This document shows, piece after piece, positions 35,214 to 44,155 of a stretch of DNA of 64,000 bases. The translations under genes were made by a program, and so were the position numbers. Origin of the DNA: Xanthobacter flavus (GTDB lineage: Bacteria; Pseudomonadota; Alphaproteobacteria; Rhizobiales; Xanthobacteraceae); the NCBI RefSeq assembly GCF_017875275.1, contig NZ_JAGGML010000001.1, positions 1,178,001-1,242,000 on the forward strand, given 5' to 3'. Each line of letters opens with the position of its first letter. Position 1 is the first letter of the stretch. The notes under the pieces are model-generated. The model made no database searches. It was not told where the DNA came from and saw only the letters and a list, made by a program, of their open reading frames with translations.

Positions 35214-36146
35214 ATGTCGCGTACCTTCGGCCCCACCTCGGCGCCCCCGATTCCCGATCCCTCCGTGCTGGAGGGCGTGACGGCGCCGACCTTCGCCTAT
35301 CTGCCGGACCCCTCGACCCTGTTCGCGCGCCGCGCGGCGCGGTTCCGGCATCTGGCGCAGAACCATCCCCTTTCGCCCTACCTCACCTTCCTCGCCGGGC
35401 TCAGCGAGGCGCAGCACACCGCCATCGCCGCGACGCCCGCGCCCGAGCCAGTGGAGGCGGCGCAGGTTGAGCGCGCCCGCGCCAACGAGATGCCGCCCCT
35501 CGACCGCAGCCATTTCACCACCGATGCCGCCTTCGACACCCTGTTCGAGCGGGCGCTGGCGGAAGCGACCAAGATCGAGCAGCCCGAGGCCGCCCGCACC
35601 GCCCTGGAGCGGGTGCGCATGGCTTCCGACGTCGCGCGCGGCGAGATGATCCGCAACGTGCTCGCCTCCTCCATTCCGGAGGAAGCTTTGGCCGAGCACC
35701 TCTATGTGGCGGCGGCGCTGGAGGTCCATTTCGCCCGCCTCGCGTCGCAGCTCGATGCCAGCCGCCTCGTGCCGGTGGGCGATGGCGTCTGCCCCACCTG
35801 CGGCGGGCCGCCGGTGGGCAGCCTGATTGTCAACTGGCCCGCCTCCCATGGCGCGCGCTACTGCGCCTGCGCCTTGTGCGGCACGCTCTGGAACTTCGTG
35901 CGGGTGCGCTGCACCGCCTGCGGCTCCACCGCCGGCATCGGCTATCAGGAGGTGGAGGGCGGCAACGGCGCGGTGAAGGCCGAGACCTGCGACACCTGCC
36001 ACGCTTATTCCAAGGTGTTCTATCTCGCGCAGGATGACGGCCTCGATCCCGTCGCCGACGACGTGGCGAGCCTCGCCCTCGACATCAAGCAGAAGGACGG
36101 TCCCTACCGGCGCGCCGCCTTCAATCCCTTCCTCCTCGGCTATTGA
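35214..36146 (+). CDS. fdhE: Formate dehydrogenase accessory protein FdhE
   Basis: The 310-residue cytoplasmic protein is needed for assembly or activation of formate dehydrogenase. Four zinc/iron-binding CxxC pairs are visible in its C-terminal half: CPTCGGPP, CALCGTLWNF, CTACGS and CDTCHAY. Start at 35214 (MSRTFGP) has a GAGG site 5 to 6 bases upstream; a longer frame from 35157 is not supported. It is 9 bases before selA, in the same operon. Confidence 0.93.
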   Translation: MSRTFGPTSAPPIPDPSVLEGVTAPTFAYLPDPSTLFARRAARFRHLAQNHPLSPYLTFLAGLSEAQHTAIAATPAPEPVEAAQVERARANEMPPLDRSHFTTDAAFDTLFERALAEATKIEQPEAARTALERVRMASDVARGEMIRNVLASSIPEEALAEHLYVAAALEVHFARLASQLDASRLVPVGDGVCPTCGGPPVGSLIVNWPASHGARYCACALCGTLWNFVRVRCTACGSTAGIGYQEVEGGNGAVKAETCDTCHAYSKVFYLAQDDGLDPVADDVASLALDIKQKDGPYRRAAFNPFLLGY

Positions 36147-36155
36147 GGAGCGCAG

Positions 36156-37586
36156 ATGACAAGCGCTCCGGCGGCTCTCTCCCCTGCCCCGCCCCTGCGG
36201 CTGCTTCCGTCCGTGGATCAGGTGCTCAAGGCCGAGGCCGCCCGCGCCGCGCTGGAGCGCCACGGCCGGCAGGCGACGACCCAGGCGGTGCGCGATGCCC
36301 TCGATGAGCGCCGCGCCGCGCTAAGGGCGGGTGCAGGCGCCGCCGCGACGCCCGAGGAGATCGCCGCCGCCGCGCTCGCCCGGCTCGATGCCGCCGCCGC
36401 GCCCAGCCTGAGGCCCGTCTTCAACCTCACTGGCACGGTGCTGCACACCAATCTCGGCCGCGCCATTTTCGCGGAAGAGGCGATCGCGGCCGCCACCCGG
36501 GCCATGCGCAATGCGGTCTCACTGGAATACGACCTCGATGGTGGGCGCCGGGGCGAGCGCGACGATCATGTGCGCGGCCTCATCTGCGAACTGACCGGCG
36601 CCGAGGACGCGACGCTCGTCAACAACAACGCGGCCGCCGTCCTGATCGTCCTGAACACCCTCTCCGCCGGAAAGCCGGCTCTGGTCTCGCGTGGCGAGCT
36701 GATCGAGATCGGCGGCGCCTTCCGCATGCCCGAGATCATGCGCCGTGCCGGAGCGGAGCTGGCGGAAGTCGGCACCACCAACCGCACCCACCCGCGCGAC
36801 TATCGCGACGCCATCGCCCCCGAGACGGGGGTGATCCTGAAGGTCCACACCTCCAATTACCGCATCGAGGGCTTCACGGCTGACGTGTCGCCCCGCGACC
36901 TCGCCGAGATCGCCCGCGCCGGCGGCGTGCCCCTCGTCAACGACCTCGGCTCCGGCACCCTGGCCGACCTCTCCCGCTACGGCCTCGTGCACGAGCCCAC
37001 CGTGCGGGAGGCGCTGGCGGAGGGTGCGGACATCGTGACCTTCTCCGGCGACAAGCTGCTCGGCGGGCCGCAGGCCGGCTTCATCGTGGGGCGGCGCGAT
37101 CTCATCGCCCGCATCAACAAGAATCCCATGAAGCGGGCGCTGCGCGTGGACAAGGTGCGCCTCGCCGCCATCGAAGCAACCCTGCGGCTCTACCGCGACC
37201 CGGACCGCCTCGCCGCGCGTCTTCCCACACTTCGTTACCTCACTCGCTCGCGCGAAGATCTCGCCGCCCAAGCTGCCCGGCTGGTGCCGCACTTCGCGCG
37301 CATCCTCGGCGAACGCTTCACCGTAGAAAGCGCGCCGTGCCGCAGCCAGATCGGCTCCGGGGCGCTGCCGCTGGAGACGCTGGAGGGCGTGGGCCTCGCC
37401 ATCCGCGCCCGCGACGGCAGCGGCGGCGCCATCGGGCGCCTCGCCGATGCCATGCGGCGGTTGCCGGTTCCGGTCATCGGACGGATTGACGATCAGGCGC
37501 TGGTGCTGGATGTGAGATGCCTTGAGGACGAAGCGGCGCTTGTCGCGTCCGTGACCGCTTTGGAGGGGGCACATGAGCTGGCTTGA
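36156..37586 (+). CDS. selA: L-seryl-tRNA(Sec) selenium transferase
   Basis: The 476-residue PLP enzyme converts seryl-tRNA(Sec) to selenocysteinyl-tRNA(Sec) using selenophosphate from SelD. Motifs include FNLTGTVLHTNLGRA, NNNAAAVLIVLNTLS, and FSGDKLLGGPQAGFIVGRRD with the PLP lysine. Length is close to the usual 463. It is preceded by fdhE and its end overlaps the Sel1-repeat gene by 14 bases. The product is required for fdoG's UGA at codon 200. Confidence 0.96.
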   Translation: MTSAPAALSPAPPLRLLPSVDQVLKAEAARAALERHGRQATTQAVRDALDERRAALRAGAGAAATPEEIAAAALARLDAAAAPSLRPVFNLTGTVLHTNLGRAIFAEEAIAAATRAMRNAVSLEYDLDGGRRGERDDHVRGLICELTGAEDATLVNNNAAAVLIVLNTLSAGKPALVSRGELIEIGGAFRMPEIMRRAGAELAEVGTTNRTHPRDYRDAIAPETGVILKVHTSNYRIEGFTADVSPRDLAEIARAGGVPLVNDLGSGTLADLSRYGLVHEPTVREALAEGADIVTFSGDKLLGGPQAGFIVGRRDLIARINKNPMKRALRVDKVRLAAIEATLRLYRDPDRLAARLPTLRYLTRSREDLAAQAARLVPHFARILGERFTVESAPCRSQIGSGALPLETLEGVGLAIRARDGSGGAIGRLADAMRRLPVPVIGRIDDQALVLDVRCLEDEAALVASVTALEGAHELA

Positions 37587-38991
37587 CCGACTGAAGGGCA
37601 AGGGCGGGGGACCGGACGATCCGGATACACCGGCGGATGCGCCGCAGGACCGTTCGTCGCCGGATCGTGCCCAGTCTCGTCCGTCCCATGTCCATCCGCC
37701 CATGCCCCGGCTGCAGCGCGCCTCCGAACGCCGCCCGGTGAGCGAGACCGAGGTGGACCTCGACGCGCTGCTCGGCGATATCGCAAGCGGCCTTGCCCCC
37801 GCGCGCCCCGCTGCGCCGGAACCGCGTTCCGAGCCCGACCTGGCGCGCCGGCCCCGCCTGGGCGAGCGTATGCGGGAGGACAATCCGTTCGCCCCCGTCT
37901 CCGAACCCGAGCCCCAGGCCCCCGAGTTGCCCGCGCCCCAACCTGCCGCGCGCGAGCCCGAGGCGCCAGCGGTGGAACTGAAGTTCGAGGAGATCGTCTT
38001 CGCCCGCGCCCCGGCCGCGCCGGCGGACGAGCCGCCCGCAGTCGAGGCCCCGGCACCGCACGCCTATGCCGAGCCCGCGCCGCCCGTTGCGGCACCGGAG
38101 GCCGCGCCACCCGATTTCGCGCAGACCTATGCGGCCAAGGCGCCCTACGCGACGGGCTCCTACGTCGAGCCGACCTTCACGGAACCGACCTTCACCGAGC
38201 CCGCCTTCGTGGAAGAGGCGCCGGAGGAGCCGGTCGCCGAGGCCCGAACGCCTGAGGAGCTGATGGCCGAGGCGCTGGCGGCGGCGACCGCCGGCCAATA
38301 CGAGGCCGCGCTCAACATCTGGGAGCCGCTGGCCCGCGCCGGCAATGCCCGCGCCCAGAACAATATCGGCGCCTGCTTCGTGGACGGCCTCGGCGTCGAC
38401 CAGGACCTCGACCTCGCCCGCCGCTGGCTGGAACTGGCCGCCGAGGGCGGCGATCCGGTGGGCCGGCGCAATCTCGCGACTCTCTATTTCAAGGGCCAGG
38501 GCGTCGAGCAGGACTATGCCCGCGCCGCCGACCTCTACCGCGCCGCGGCCGAGGATGGCGACGCCCCGGCGCAGGACATGCTGAGCTGGATGCTGCTGGA
38601 GGGCGAGGTTATGCCGCCCGACGCGACGGAAGCCGGCCGCTGGGCGATGGCCGCCGCTGAGCAGGGCGTCGGCTCGTCCATGACGCGCCTCGGCATGATC
38701 GCCCACAATGCGCTGGGCACGGATCGCGATCCGGTGGAAGCCGCCCGCTGGTGGCGCAAGGGGGCGGAGGCGGGCGACGCGGACGGGCAGGCTATGCTCG
38801 GCGCCGCCTACCACCTCGGTGCCGGCGTCCCGCATGACAAGATCGCCGCCTTCGCCTGGCTGCTGCGCGCCCGCGCGGGCCACAGCGCCCTCGCCGACCG
38901 CTTCTTCGAGGCGGTGCGCGGCACGCTTACGCCCGAGGAGGCCGCCGCCGCCCAGCGCCGCGCCGCCATACCGCTGGGGGAGCTGCCCTAG
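37573..38991 (+). CDS. Sel1-repeat (TPR-like) protein within the selenocysteine operon
   Basis: The 472-residue protein has a Pro/Glu/Ala-rich low-complexity N-terminal half (to about residue 225) with [13 protein letters not shown] repeats. About five Sel1-type helical repeats follow from residue 235: [19 protein letters not shown], then [15 protein letters not shown], and AQAML-like units with GAGVPHD. Sel1 repeats bind proteins; the name is unrelated to selenium. There is no signal peptide. Overlap with selA by 14 bases and an immediate junction with selB (38992) make co-expression certain. Function is unknown; a scaffold for Sec insertion or formate dehydrogenase assembly is possible. Confidence 0.85.
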   Translation: MSWLDRLKGKGGGPDDPDTPADAPQDRSSPDRAQSRPSHVHPPMPRLQRASERRPVSETEVDLDALLGDIASGLAPARPAAPEPRSEPDLARRPRLGERMREDNPFAPVSEPEPQAPELPAPQPAAREPEAPAVELKFEEIVFARAPAAPADEPPAVEAPAPHAYAEPAPPVAAPEAAPPDFAQTYAAKAPYATGSYVEPTFTEPTFTEPAFVEEAPEEPVAEARTPEELMAEALAAATAGQYEAALNIWEPLARAGNARAQNNIGACFVDGLGVDQDLDLARRWLELAAEGGDPVGRRNLATLYFKGQGVEQDYARAADLYRAAAEDGDAPAQDMLSWMLLEGEVMPPDATEAGRWAMAAAEQGVGSSMTRLGMIAHNALGTDRDPVEAARWWRKGAEAGDADGQAMLGAAYHLGAGVPHDKIAAFAWLLRARAGHSALADRFFEAVRGTLTPEEAAAAQRRAAIPLGELP

Positions 38992-41142
38992 GTGATCATC
39001 GGCACGGCCGGACATATCGACCATGGCAAGACCACGCTGGTGCGTGCCCTCACCGGTGTCGATACCGACCGCCTGAAGGAAGAGAAGGCCCGCGGCATCT
39101 CCATCGACCTCGGCTTCGCCTATCTCCCGGTGGGAGACGACGTGCTGGGTTTCGTGGATGTGCCCGGGCACGAGAAGTTCGTCCACACCATGCTCTCCGG
39201 CGCGGGCGGCATCGATTTCGCCCTGCTGGTGGTGGCCGCCGATGACGGTGTGATGCCGCAGACCCGCGAGCACCTCGCCATCCTGGACCTGCTCGGCATC
39301 GACAAGGGCGTGGTCGCCCTCACCAAGGCCGATCTTGCCGACGCCGACCGCATCGCCGCGGTGGAAGCCGAGATCACCGCCTTGCTCGCCCCCACCGGCC
39401 TCGCCGACGCCCCCATCCTGCCCGTGGCGGCAGCGCGCGGAGACGGGGTGGATGCGCTGCGCGACATGCTGGTGGACGCCGCGCGCAGCCTCGGCCGGCG
39501 GGCGGGCGGAGGGCGCTTCCGCCTTGCCGTGGACCGCAGCTTTACCCTCTCCGGCGCAGGAACGGTGGTGACGGGCACGGTGCTGTCGGGCGCCGTGAAG
39601 GTGGGCGACCGGGTGACGGTGAGCCCCTCCGGCCTCTCCGCCCGTGTGCGCTCCATCCGCGCGCAGGACCGTGTGGCCGAGACCGGCGTCGCCGGTGACC
39701 GCTGCGGTATCAACCTCGCCGGCGAGGCCATCTCCAAGGATGCCATTTCCCGTGGCGACGTGGTGCTGGACCCCGCCCTCCACGCCCCCACCGACCATAT
39801 CGACGCCGAGCTGAAGGTGCTCGCCGGCGAGCCGCGCCCCATCGCCCAGTGGCTGCCGGTGCGCCTGCACCATGCCGCGCGCGAGGTTGGCGCGCGGCTC
39901 GTGCTGCTCGGCGATGCCATCCCCCCCGGCGGCAGCGGCAAGGTGCAACTGGTGCTGGAGGCGCCCATCGCGGCGGCGGCGGGCGACCGCTTCGTCATCC
40001 GCGACACCTCGGCCCAGCGCACCATCGGCGGCGGCCGATTCCTCGATTTGCGCGGACCGCGCCGCAAGCGCCGCACGCCCGAGCGCATCGCTCAGCTCGA
40101 CGCGCTGGCGCACCGCGACTCGGCCGAGGCGCTCGCCGCCCTGCTCGCCGTGCCGCCGCACTTCGCTGACCTCGATGCTTTCGCGCGCGACCGGGCTCTC
40201 TCCGCCGAGGAGACGGCGGCGCTGGTGGCGCGGCTCGATCTTGCCCGCCTGTCCGCGGGCAACACCACGCTGGCGCTGACGCAGGCCGCCTTCGCCGCCT
40301 TCACCGCCGGCCTCATGGCGGCGCTGGACGCCTTCCATGCGGGCAATCCGGATCTGCCGGGCATCGGCCGCGAGCGGCTGCGCATGATGCTGGAGCCGCG
40401 CCTGCCGGCCACCGCCTTCCTGGCCGCCCTCGCCGCTTTGCCGCCGGCCACAATAAGGCAAGAAGGCGCCTGGGTTCGACGCGCCGACTTCTCGGTGAAG
40501 CTCGCCGCCTCCGACGAGGATTTGTGGGCGCGCATCAGGCCGCTGCTCACCGGCGAGGAGCGCTTCCGCCCGCCCCGCGTGCGTGACATCGCCGGCCTCC
40601 TCGCCGTGCCTGAGCCGGAGGTGCGCCGGCTGATGAAGCTGCTCGGCCGCATGGGGAGGGTGGACGAGGTGGCCCGCGACCACTTCTTCCTGCGCCCGGT
40701 GGTGTCAGAGATGGTGGAGATCATCACCCGCCTCTCCGGTGAGCGGATGAAGGACGAGTTCACCGCCGCCGCCTTCCGCGACGAGGTGCAGAACGGCCGC
40801 AAGGTGGCGATCCAGATCCTTGAATTCTTCGACCGCCACGGCCTCACCTTGCGCCGCGGCGATCTGAGGCGCATCAATCCGTTCCGGCTGGACCTGTTCG
40901 CCGGCGCGGCGGACGATGCGCCTGAATTCACCGCGGCGGCGCCGTCGCGGGGAAGAGAAGCGTCCCTGGTGGGGCGTCCGGACTTCAAATCCGGGAGGGG
41001 CCGCGAGCCGGTCCTTGGTGGGTTCGACTCCCACTCTCTTCCGCCAAATTCCATTGCGCCAAATTCCGCTACACCGGAACTTGCGGCGCCAACGCCGCCC
41101 GCGCCCGATGCGCGCCCCCGCAGCTACGGGAAGGGACGATGA
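38992..41142 (+). CDS. selB: Selenocysteine-specific elongation factor, reading frame running through selC
   Basis: The 716-residue frame starts at GTG 38992, directly after the Sel1-gene stop. The N-terminus is an EF-Tu-like GTPase ([35 protein letters not shown]). C-terminal winged helices follow to about residue 640 ([18 protein letters not shown]), where SelB proteins normally end. From codon 654 the frame is exactly the Sec tRNA gene (40951-41046), translated as [15 protein letters not shown], then about 31 further residues to the stop at 41140-41142. That stop overlaps the next gene. The extra 60 to 70 residues are therefore tRNA-derived, and translation may stop early or be cut by tRNA processing. 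Confidence 0.94.
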   Translation: MIIGTAGHIDHGKTTLVRALTGVDTDRLKEEKARGISIDLGFAYLPVGDDVLGFVDVPGHEKFVHTMLSGAGGIDFALLVVAADDGVMPQTREHLAILDLLGIDKGVVALTKADLADADRIAAVEAEITALLAPTGLADAPILPVAAARGDGVDALRDMLVDAARSLGRRAGGGRFRLAVDRSFTLSGAGTVVTGTVLSGAVKVGDRVTVSPSGLSARVRSIRAQDRVAETGVAGDRCGINLAGEAISKDAISRGDVVLDPALHAPTDHIDAELKVLAGEPRPIAQWLPVRLHHAAREVGARLVLLGDAIPPGGSGKVQLVLEAPIAAAAGDRFVIRDTSAQRTIGGGRFLDLRGPRRKRRTPERIAQLDALAHRDSAEALAALLAVPPHFADLDAFARDRALSAEETAALVARLDLARLSAGNTTLALTQAAFAAFTAGLMAALDAFHAGNPDLPGIGRERLRMMLEPRLPATAFLAALAALPPATIRQEGAWVRRADFSVKLAASDEDLWARIRPLLTGEERFRPPRVRDIAGLLAVPEPEVRRLMKLLGRMGRVDEVARDHFFLRPVVSEMVEIITRLSGERMKDEFTAAAFRDEVQNGRKVAIQILEFFDRHGLTLRRGDLRRINPFRLDLFAGAADDAPEFTAAAPSRGREASLVGRPDFKSGRGREPVLGGFDSHSLPPNSIAPNSATPELAAPTPPAPDARPRSYGKGR
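40951..41046 (+). tRNA. selC: tRNA-Sec (anticodon TCA)
   Basis: The 96-base gene has an 8-bp acceptor stem (GGAAGAGA with TCTCTTCC), anticodon stem CCGGA/TCCGG with loop CTTCAAA and anticodon TCA at 40985-40987, T-arm GTGGG-TTCGACT-CCCAC, discriminator G and encoded CCA. The extra-long acceptor, long variable arm and TCA anticodon identify selenocysteine tRNA. It lies inside the 3' part of the selB frame on the same strand, so it must be released from the selB transcript or be expressed from an internal promoter. Confidence 0.95.
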
Positions 41143-41633
41143 GCCCCGAGACCGACCTCCCCGCCCCGGCCCCCGATGCCGCGCCCGATCCCGCCATCGA
41201 AGCGCGCGCCGCCGTGCTCGCCCGCCTCGATGCTGCGAAAGTGGCCGCTGACGTGGCCGAGACGGCCTATCGCGCCGAGGCCGCCCGCCAAACCGAGGAA
41301 CTGGCGCGCGAGCGGGCCCATGCCTGGCGCCGGGCCGATCTGATGCGTTCCCTCGCCGGCACCCTCGACAGCGTTCCCGATGCGGAGATGGCGGTTGCCG
41401 CCGGGCAGGCGCTGCTGCGCGCGCGGCTCGGCTGGTCCGACGACAGCGAGGCCCGCGCCGAGGTGCTCGCCCGCTTCGCCCCTGTCGCGGTGGCCCTGTT
41501 CGAGATGGAGAGCGAGGCCGCGCCCGAGGCGGCGCTCGCGACGTTCGAGGAGTGGTACGCCACGACGCGGCAGAGCGCCTTCTGGTACCTGTTCGAGCAC
41601 TACCTTCCCGACACGCCCCTCGTGGATTTCTGA
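41139..41633 (+). CDS. Unknown helical protein downstream of selB
   Basis: The 164-residue protein has a coiled-coil first half (ARLDAAKVAADVAETAYRAE, then TEELARERAHAWRRADLMRSLAG) and a C-terminal part ending with EEWYATTRQSAFWYLFEHYLP. No family is recognised. It starts within the ATGA overlapping the selB stop, with AAGGGA as ribosome site, so it is part of the sel operon. Two consecutive unknowns here (this and 41640) could be local accessory factors for formate dehydrogenase or Sec synthesis; this is inferred from position. Confidence 0.65.
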   Translation: MSPETDLPAPAPDAAPDPAIEARAAVLARLDAAKVAADVAETAYRAEAARQTEELARERAHAWRRADLMRSLAGTLDSVPDAEMAVAAGQALLRARLGWSDDSEARAEVLARFAPVAVALFEMESEAAPEAALATFEEWYATTRQSAFWYLFEHYLPDTPLVDF

Positions 41634-41639
41634 CTTCCC

Positions 41640-42011
41640 ATGGCCACCGATTTCGACGACTGGCTCACCCGCACCTTCGCCGACCATGGCGGTTTCACCG
41701 CGCTCGTGGTGCTGGTGCGCATCGCCGAGCCGGAGGTGAAGCCGCTCGCCTCCACCTTCCTCAACATCATCGGCGACGAGGTGGACTGGGCCGGCATGAT
41801 CGCCTTGTTCGCCGGCTCCCGGCAGGCATGGGACGGCGCCGCCTTCTTCGCCCAGACGGACGACGGCGGGCCGCTGGAGAACGGCGAGGCCCGTGGCCGC
41901 CTGCGCGCGCTGGAAGAGCGCATCCGCGAGAACCGGCTGGTGCTGAACGAAGGCGATTTCTTCGACACCTTCGGCCGGCGGCTGAAGGTGGAGGAGATCG
42001 CGCCGAACTGA
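41640..42011 (+). CDS. Unknown small protein at the end of the sel operon
   Basis: The 123-residue protein begins MATDFDDWLTRTFADHGG 6 bases after the preceding stop. It includes LASTFLNIIGDEVDWAGMIALFAGSRQAWDGAAFF and ERIRENRLVLNEGDFFDTFGRR. No membrane segment, signal or cysteine motif is visible and no family is recognised. The tight spacing points to the same transcript as selA-selB. A repeat (42041-42070) follows and probably marks the operon end. Confidence 0.65.
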   Translation: MATDFDDWLTRTFADHGGFTALVVLVRIAEPEVKPLASTFLNIIGDEVDWAGMIALFAGSRQAWDGAAFFAQTDDGGPLENGEARGRLRALEERIRENRLVLNEGDFFDTFGRRLKVEEIAPN

Positions 42012-42040
42012 GGGGTGGACGCGGCAGCGTTTTGAGGCCG

Positions 42041-42070
42041 TCATGCCCCGGCTTGTCCGGGGCATCCACG
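42041..42070. repeat. REP-like GC palindrome (copy 2)
   Basis: TGCCCCGG-CTTGT-CCGGGGCA (42044-42064) preceded by TCA and followed by TCCACG is the same family as 21803-21833. A looser inverted copy, GGATCCCCCGC-ACAAG-GCGGGGATGACGG, follows at about 42116-42144. The pair fills the 157-base gap between convergent genes. Confidence 0.75.
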
Positions 42071-42168
42071 GTGCCGCGTGCTCGGTGCCTCCCCACTCCG
42101 CGCGAACGGTGGAGTGGATCCCCCGCACAAGGCGGGGATGACGGCAGGGTAGTACGGCTTCCCCCGCC

Positions 42169-42882
42169 CTACTCGATGGGAAAATCGAAATAGGTGTCCG
42201 GGAAGGGCTCGTCCTTCAGGGTGAAGTGCCACCATTCCTTGTCGAACGGCTTGAAGCCTTTGTCGCTCATCAGCCCCGCGAGCAGCCGGCGGTTGGCGCG
42301 CTGGGTCGCAGAGACGGCAGGGGAATCCGGCCAGGAGCGGGGGCTGAACAGATCGAAGGGCGTACCCATGTCGAGGTCGCGCCGCGTGGCGAGATCAAAC
42401 AGGGTGAGGTCCAGCGTGGATCCGCGCGAATGACCGGAGCGGGCGGCGATGTAGCCTTCCGCGAACAGGTCCTTTTTCGCCACATCGGGATAATAGGTGG
42501 GCTTGGTTTTCTCGTCGGCGAGGTCGCTGGCCCAGCGGGCGAAGTGGGCGACGGCGCGGGCCGGGCGGTAGCAATCGAAGATCCTGAGGCCAAGGCCCTT
42601 CTTCTTCGCCTCCGCCGCCACCTTCGCGAGCGCCTCGGCCGCCGGGCGGGTGAGGAAGCAGCGGGCGGCGCCGTATCCGTCCACCCGCGTGCCCACGAAA
42701 TTGTGGGTCGAGAAATAACGCACGTCGAACACCGCGTCCGGCACCACGCCCGCGACATCCACGAACACGTCGGGGCGGTCGGTGCGGGCGTCGGCCGCGA
42801 GCGGCAGGCCCGCAATGGTGAGGGCGAGGGCGGCGGGCTTCACCAGTCGATCCATCAGGGCTTTGGCCATGCTGCGTTGCAT
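42169..42882 (-). CDS. D-alanyl-D-alanine dipeptidase (VanX/DdpX family)
   Basis: The protein hydrolyses D-Ala-D-Ala. It has an N-terminal signal-like segment (PAALALTIAGLPLAADA) and the VanX zinc site: SGHSRGSTLDLTLFD (SxHxxGxxxD) and EWWHF near the C-terminus. Other matching blocks are DVRYFSTHNFVGTRVDGYG and FDCYRPARAVAHF. I chose 42882 (MQRSMAKALMD, 237 residues); 42855 and 42933 are alternatives. The signal peptide suggests a periplasmic enzyme for wall turnover, not glycopeptide resistance. It stands alone. Confidence 0.88.
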   Translation of the reverse strand: MQRSMAKALMDRLVKPAALALTIAGLPLAADARTDRPDVFVDVAGVVPDAVFDVRYFSTHNFVGTRVDGYGAARCFLTRPAAEALAKVAAEAKKKGLGLRIFDCYRPARAVAHFARWASDLADEKTKPTYYPDVAKKDLFAEGYIAARSGHSRGSTLDLTLFDLATRRDLDMGTPFDLFSPRSWPDSPAVSATQRANRRLLAGLMSDKGFKPFDKEWWHFTLKDEPFPDTYFDFPIE

Positions 42883-42939
42883 GGCTTCAGCATAGGGCCC
42901 GCGCGGGGCGCCCGCCAGAGAGGGCCTCGCCACATTCCC

Positions 42940-43203
42940 TCACCGCATGCGCGGGGGCGTTTCGGGCACATCGACGGGATCGCGCAGCGGCGTTGGCTCC
43001 GGGATCGGGTCCTTGCGCGGCTCGCGGGAGGGATCGCCCTCCGGGAGCGGCGGAAGATCAGGCCCCGGCTCAGGAAACTCCGGAGGATCCTCCACTGGAT
43101 CGGGCGGCAGGATGGGGGGCTCCGGGGGACGGCCGGGCTCGGGCGGGGGAAACGGGCCGCCGATCAGGGCGGCCAAGCCTGAAGAGGAGGACCGGCCGCC
43201 CAT
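42940..43203 (-). CDS. Possible proline-rich small protein
   Basis: The 87-residue frame from ATG 43203 is dominated by Pro, Glu, Asp and Arg (PFPPPEPGRPPEPP style). There is no domain or signal. The opposite strand also has a long Gly/Ser-rich frame, so low-complexity bias may create both. Weakly supported. Confidence 0.3.
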   Translation of the reverse strand: MGGRSSSSGLAALIGGPFPPPEPGRPPEPPILPPDPVEDPPEFPEPGPDLPPLPEGDPSREPRKDPIPEPTPLRDPVDVPETPPRMR

Positions 43204-43317
43204 CGGGGCGGCCGTGTGGGTTTCGGCGCGGGAGCGCAGCGGGGGGACGCGAGGGGAAAGGGTCATCCCGGGCCAACGCCCGGGGGTCACCGCTGTTCCC
43301 GCACCCTCCGCCTTCGC

Positions 43318-43836
43318 TCAGGAGAAGAAGGAGGTGATGGTCTGCCAGATGCTCTTCTTCGGCGCCGCGGTGGCACCGGCCTCGGCGGGCTTGGCATCGG
43401 TGGAAACGGTGCCGGGCGCCGCCTGCGACTTCGCCACCGCTTCCGGCGAGAAGACGCCGGCGAAGGCCGGGATCTTGGCAAGGGTGTCGGGGCCGGCCAT
43501 GCCGTCCGCATCGAGCCCGTTCTTTTCCTGGAATTCCTTCACCGCCTTGGCAGTGCCGGGGCCGAACGCGCCGTCGGCGGCAATGCCCAGCGCGGTCTGC
43601 AGCTTCTTCACCGCCTCGCCCTTGGTGCCCACGGTGAGCAGTACCAGTTCCGGCAGGCCGAGCGCCGTGAAGGTGTCCGGCCCGGCGATGCCGTCCGCGG
43701 CGAGGCCGTGCTGGGTCTGGTAGGCCTTGAGGGCGGTCTCGGTGGCGGGGCCGAACTGGCCGTCCGCGGTCACGCCGAGCTTGGCCTGAAGGATCTTCAC
43801 CGGCTCGCCCGCGAGCCCACGCTTGAGAAGTGCCAT
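43318..43836 (-). CDS. Protein with two peptidoglycan-binding (PGRP-type) repeats
   Basis: The 172-residue protein has two tandem PG_binding_1 repeats: GEPVKILQAKLGVTADGQFG, then GLAADGIAGPDTFTALG, and GEAVKKLQTALGIAADGAFG, then GLDADGMAGPDTLAKI. A linker and a C-terminal amphipathic end (SIWQTITSFFS) follow. No signal peptide is obvious, so export could be by another route. A GC-rich hairpin with AAAAG loop (43858-43876) lies just upstream of the start at 43836. Confidence 0.85.
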   Translation of the reverse strand: MALLKRGLAGEPVKILQAKLGVTADGQFGPATETALKAYQTQHGLAADGIAGPDTFTALGLPELVLLTVGTKGEAVKKLQTALGIAADGAFGPGTAKAVKEFQEKNGLDADGMAGPDTLAKIPAFAGVFSPEAVAKSQAAPGTVSTDAKPAEAGATAAPKKSIWQTITSFFS

Positions 43837-43930
43837 GACACACCCCGGTCCGGTTGAGCCGGCCAAAAGGGCCGGCAGCCGGACTTTGCGGGAAAAGCGC
43901 GCCTGCGGCACCTTTAAAAATCAACCGCGC

Positions 43931-43966
43931 AAAAGAAAAATGCCGGGTCCTGGAGGGGACCCGGCA
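43931..43966 (-). terminator. Rho-independent terminator on the minus strand
   Basis: On the minus strand TGCCGGGTCC pairs perfectly with GGACCCGGCA (arms 43957-43966 and 43941-43950, 6-base loop), followed at once by TTTTTCTTTT. This is a textbook intrinsic terminator. It lies about 190 bases after the LysR gene stop (44156), so it ends either the LysR transcript or an unrecognised small RNA in 43967-44155. The 320-base gap 43837-44155 otherwise has only small palindromes such as CGCTGCAATGCAGCG. Confidence 0.8.
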
Positions 43967-44155
43967 AGTATCGCTGCAATGCAGCGAACCTTCCAGAGGG
44001 GAACAGCTGACGCACCGCATAGGATGCAATCAGCGCAACCCGAAGATGCCCCCCGATTAGGCAGAAAGCAACGTATACTGATCGCATATCAGGCATGTGC
44101 CCAGCGCTTGGCTGGGAATGTCAAACCATACCTGAACACCGTCATATGTCATAAA

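Noticed and set aside
37474..40683. 1069-residue minus-strand open frame opposite selA, Sel1 gene and selB
   Set aside because: It is a GC-bias shadow: His/Gly/Arg/Ala-rich, no domains, and it covers three well-identified genes and the Sec tRNA region.
14048..41071. 14-base match TTGCGCCAAATTCC at both the tRNA-Gly fragment and after selC
   Set aside because: A match this short is expected by chance in 64 kb; the surrounding sequence does not continue to align.
42947..43723. Gly/Ser-rich plus-strand open frame
   Set aside because: It is antisense to the peptidoglycan-binding gene for most of its length and is a low-complexity mirror of a proline-rich frame.
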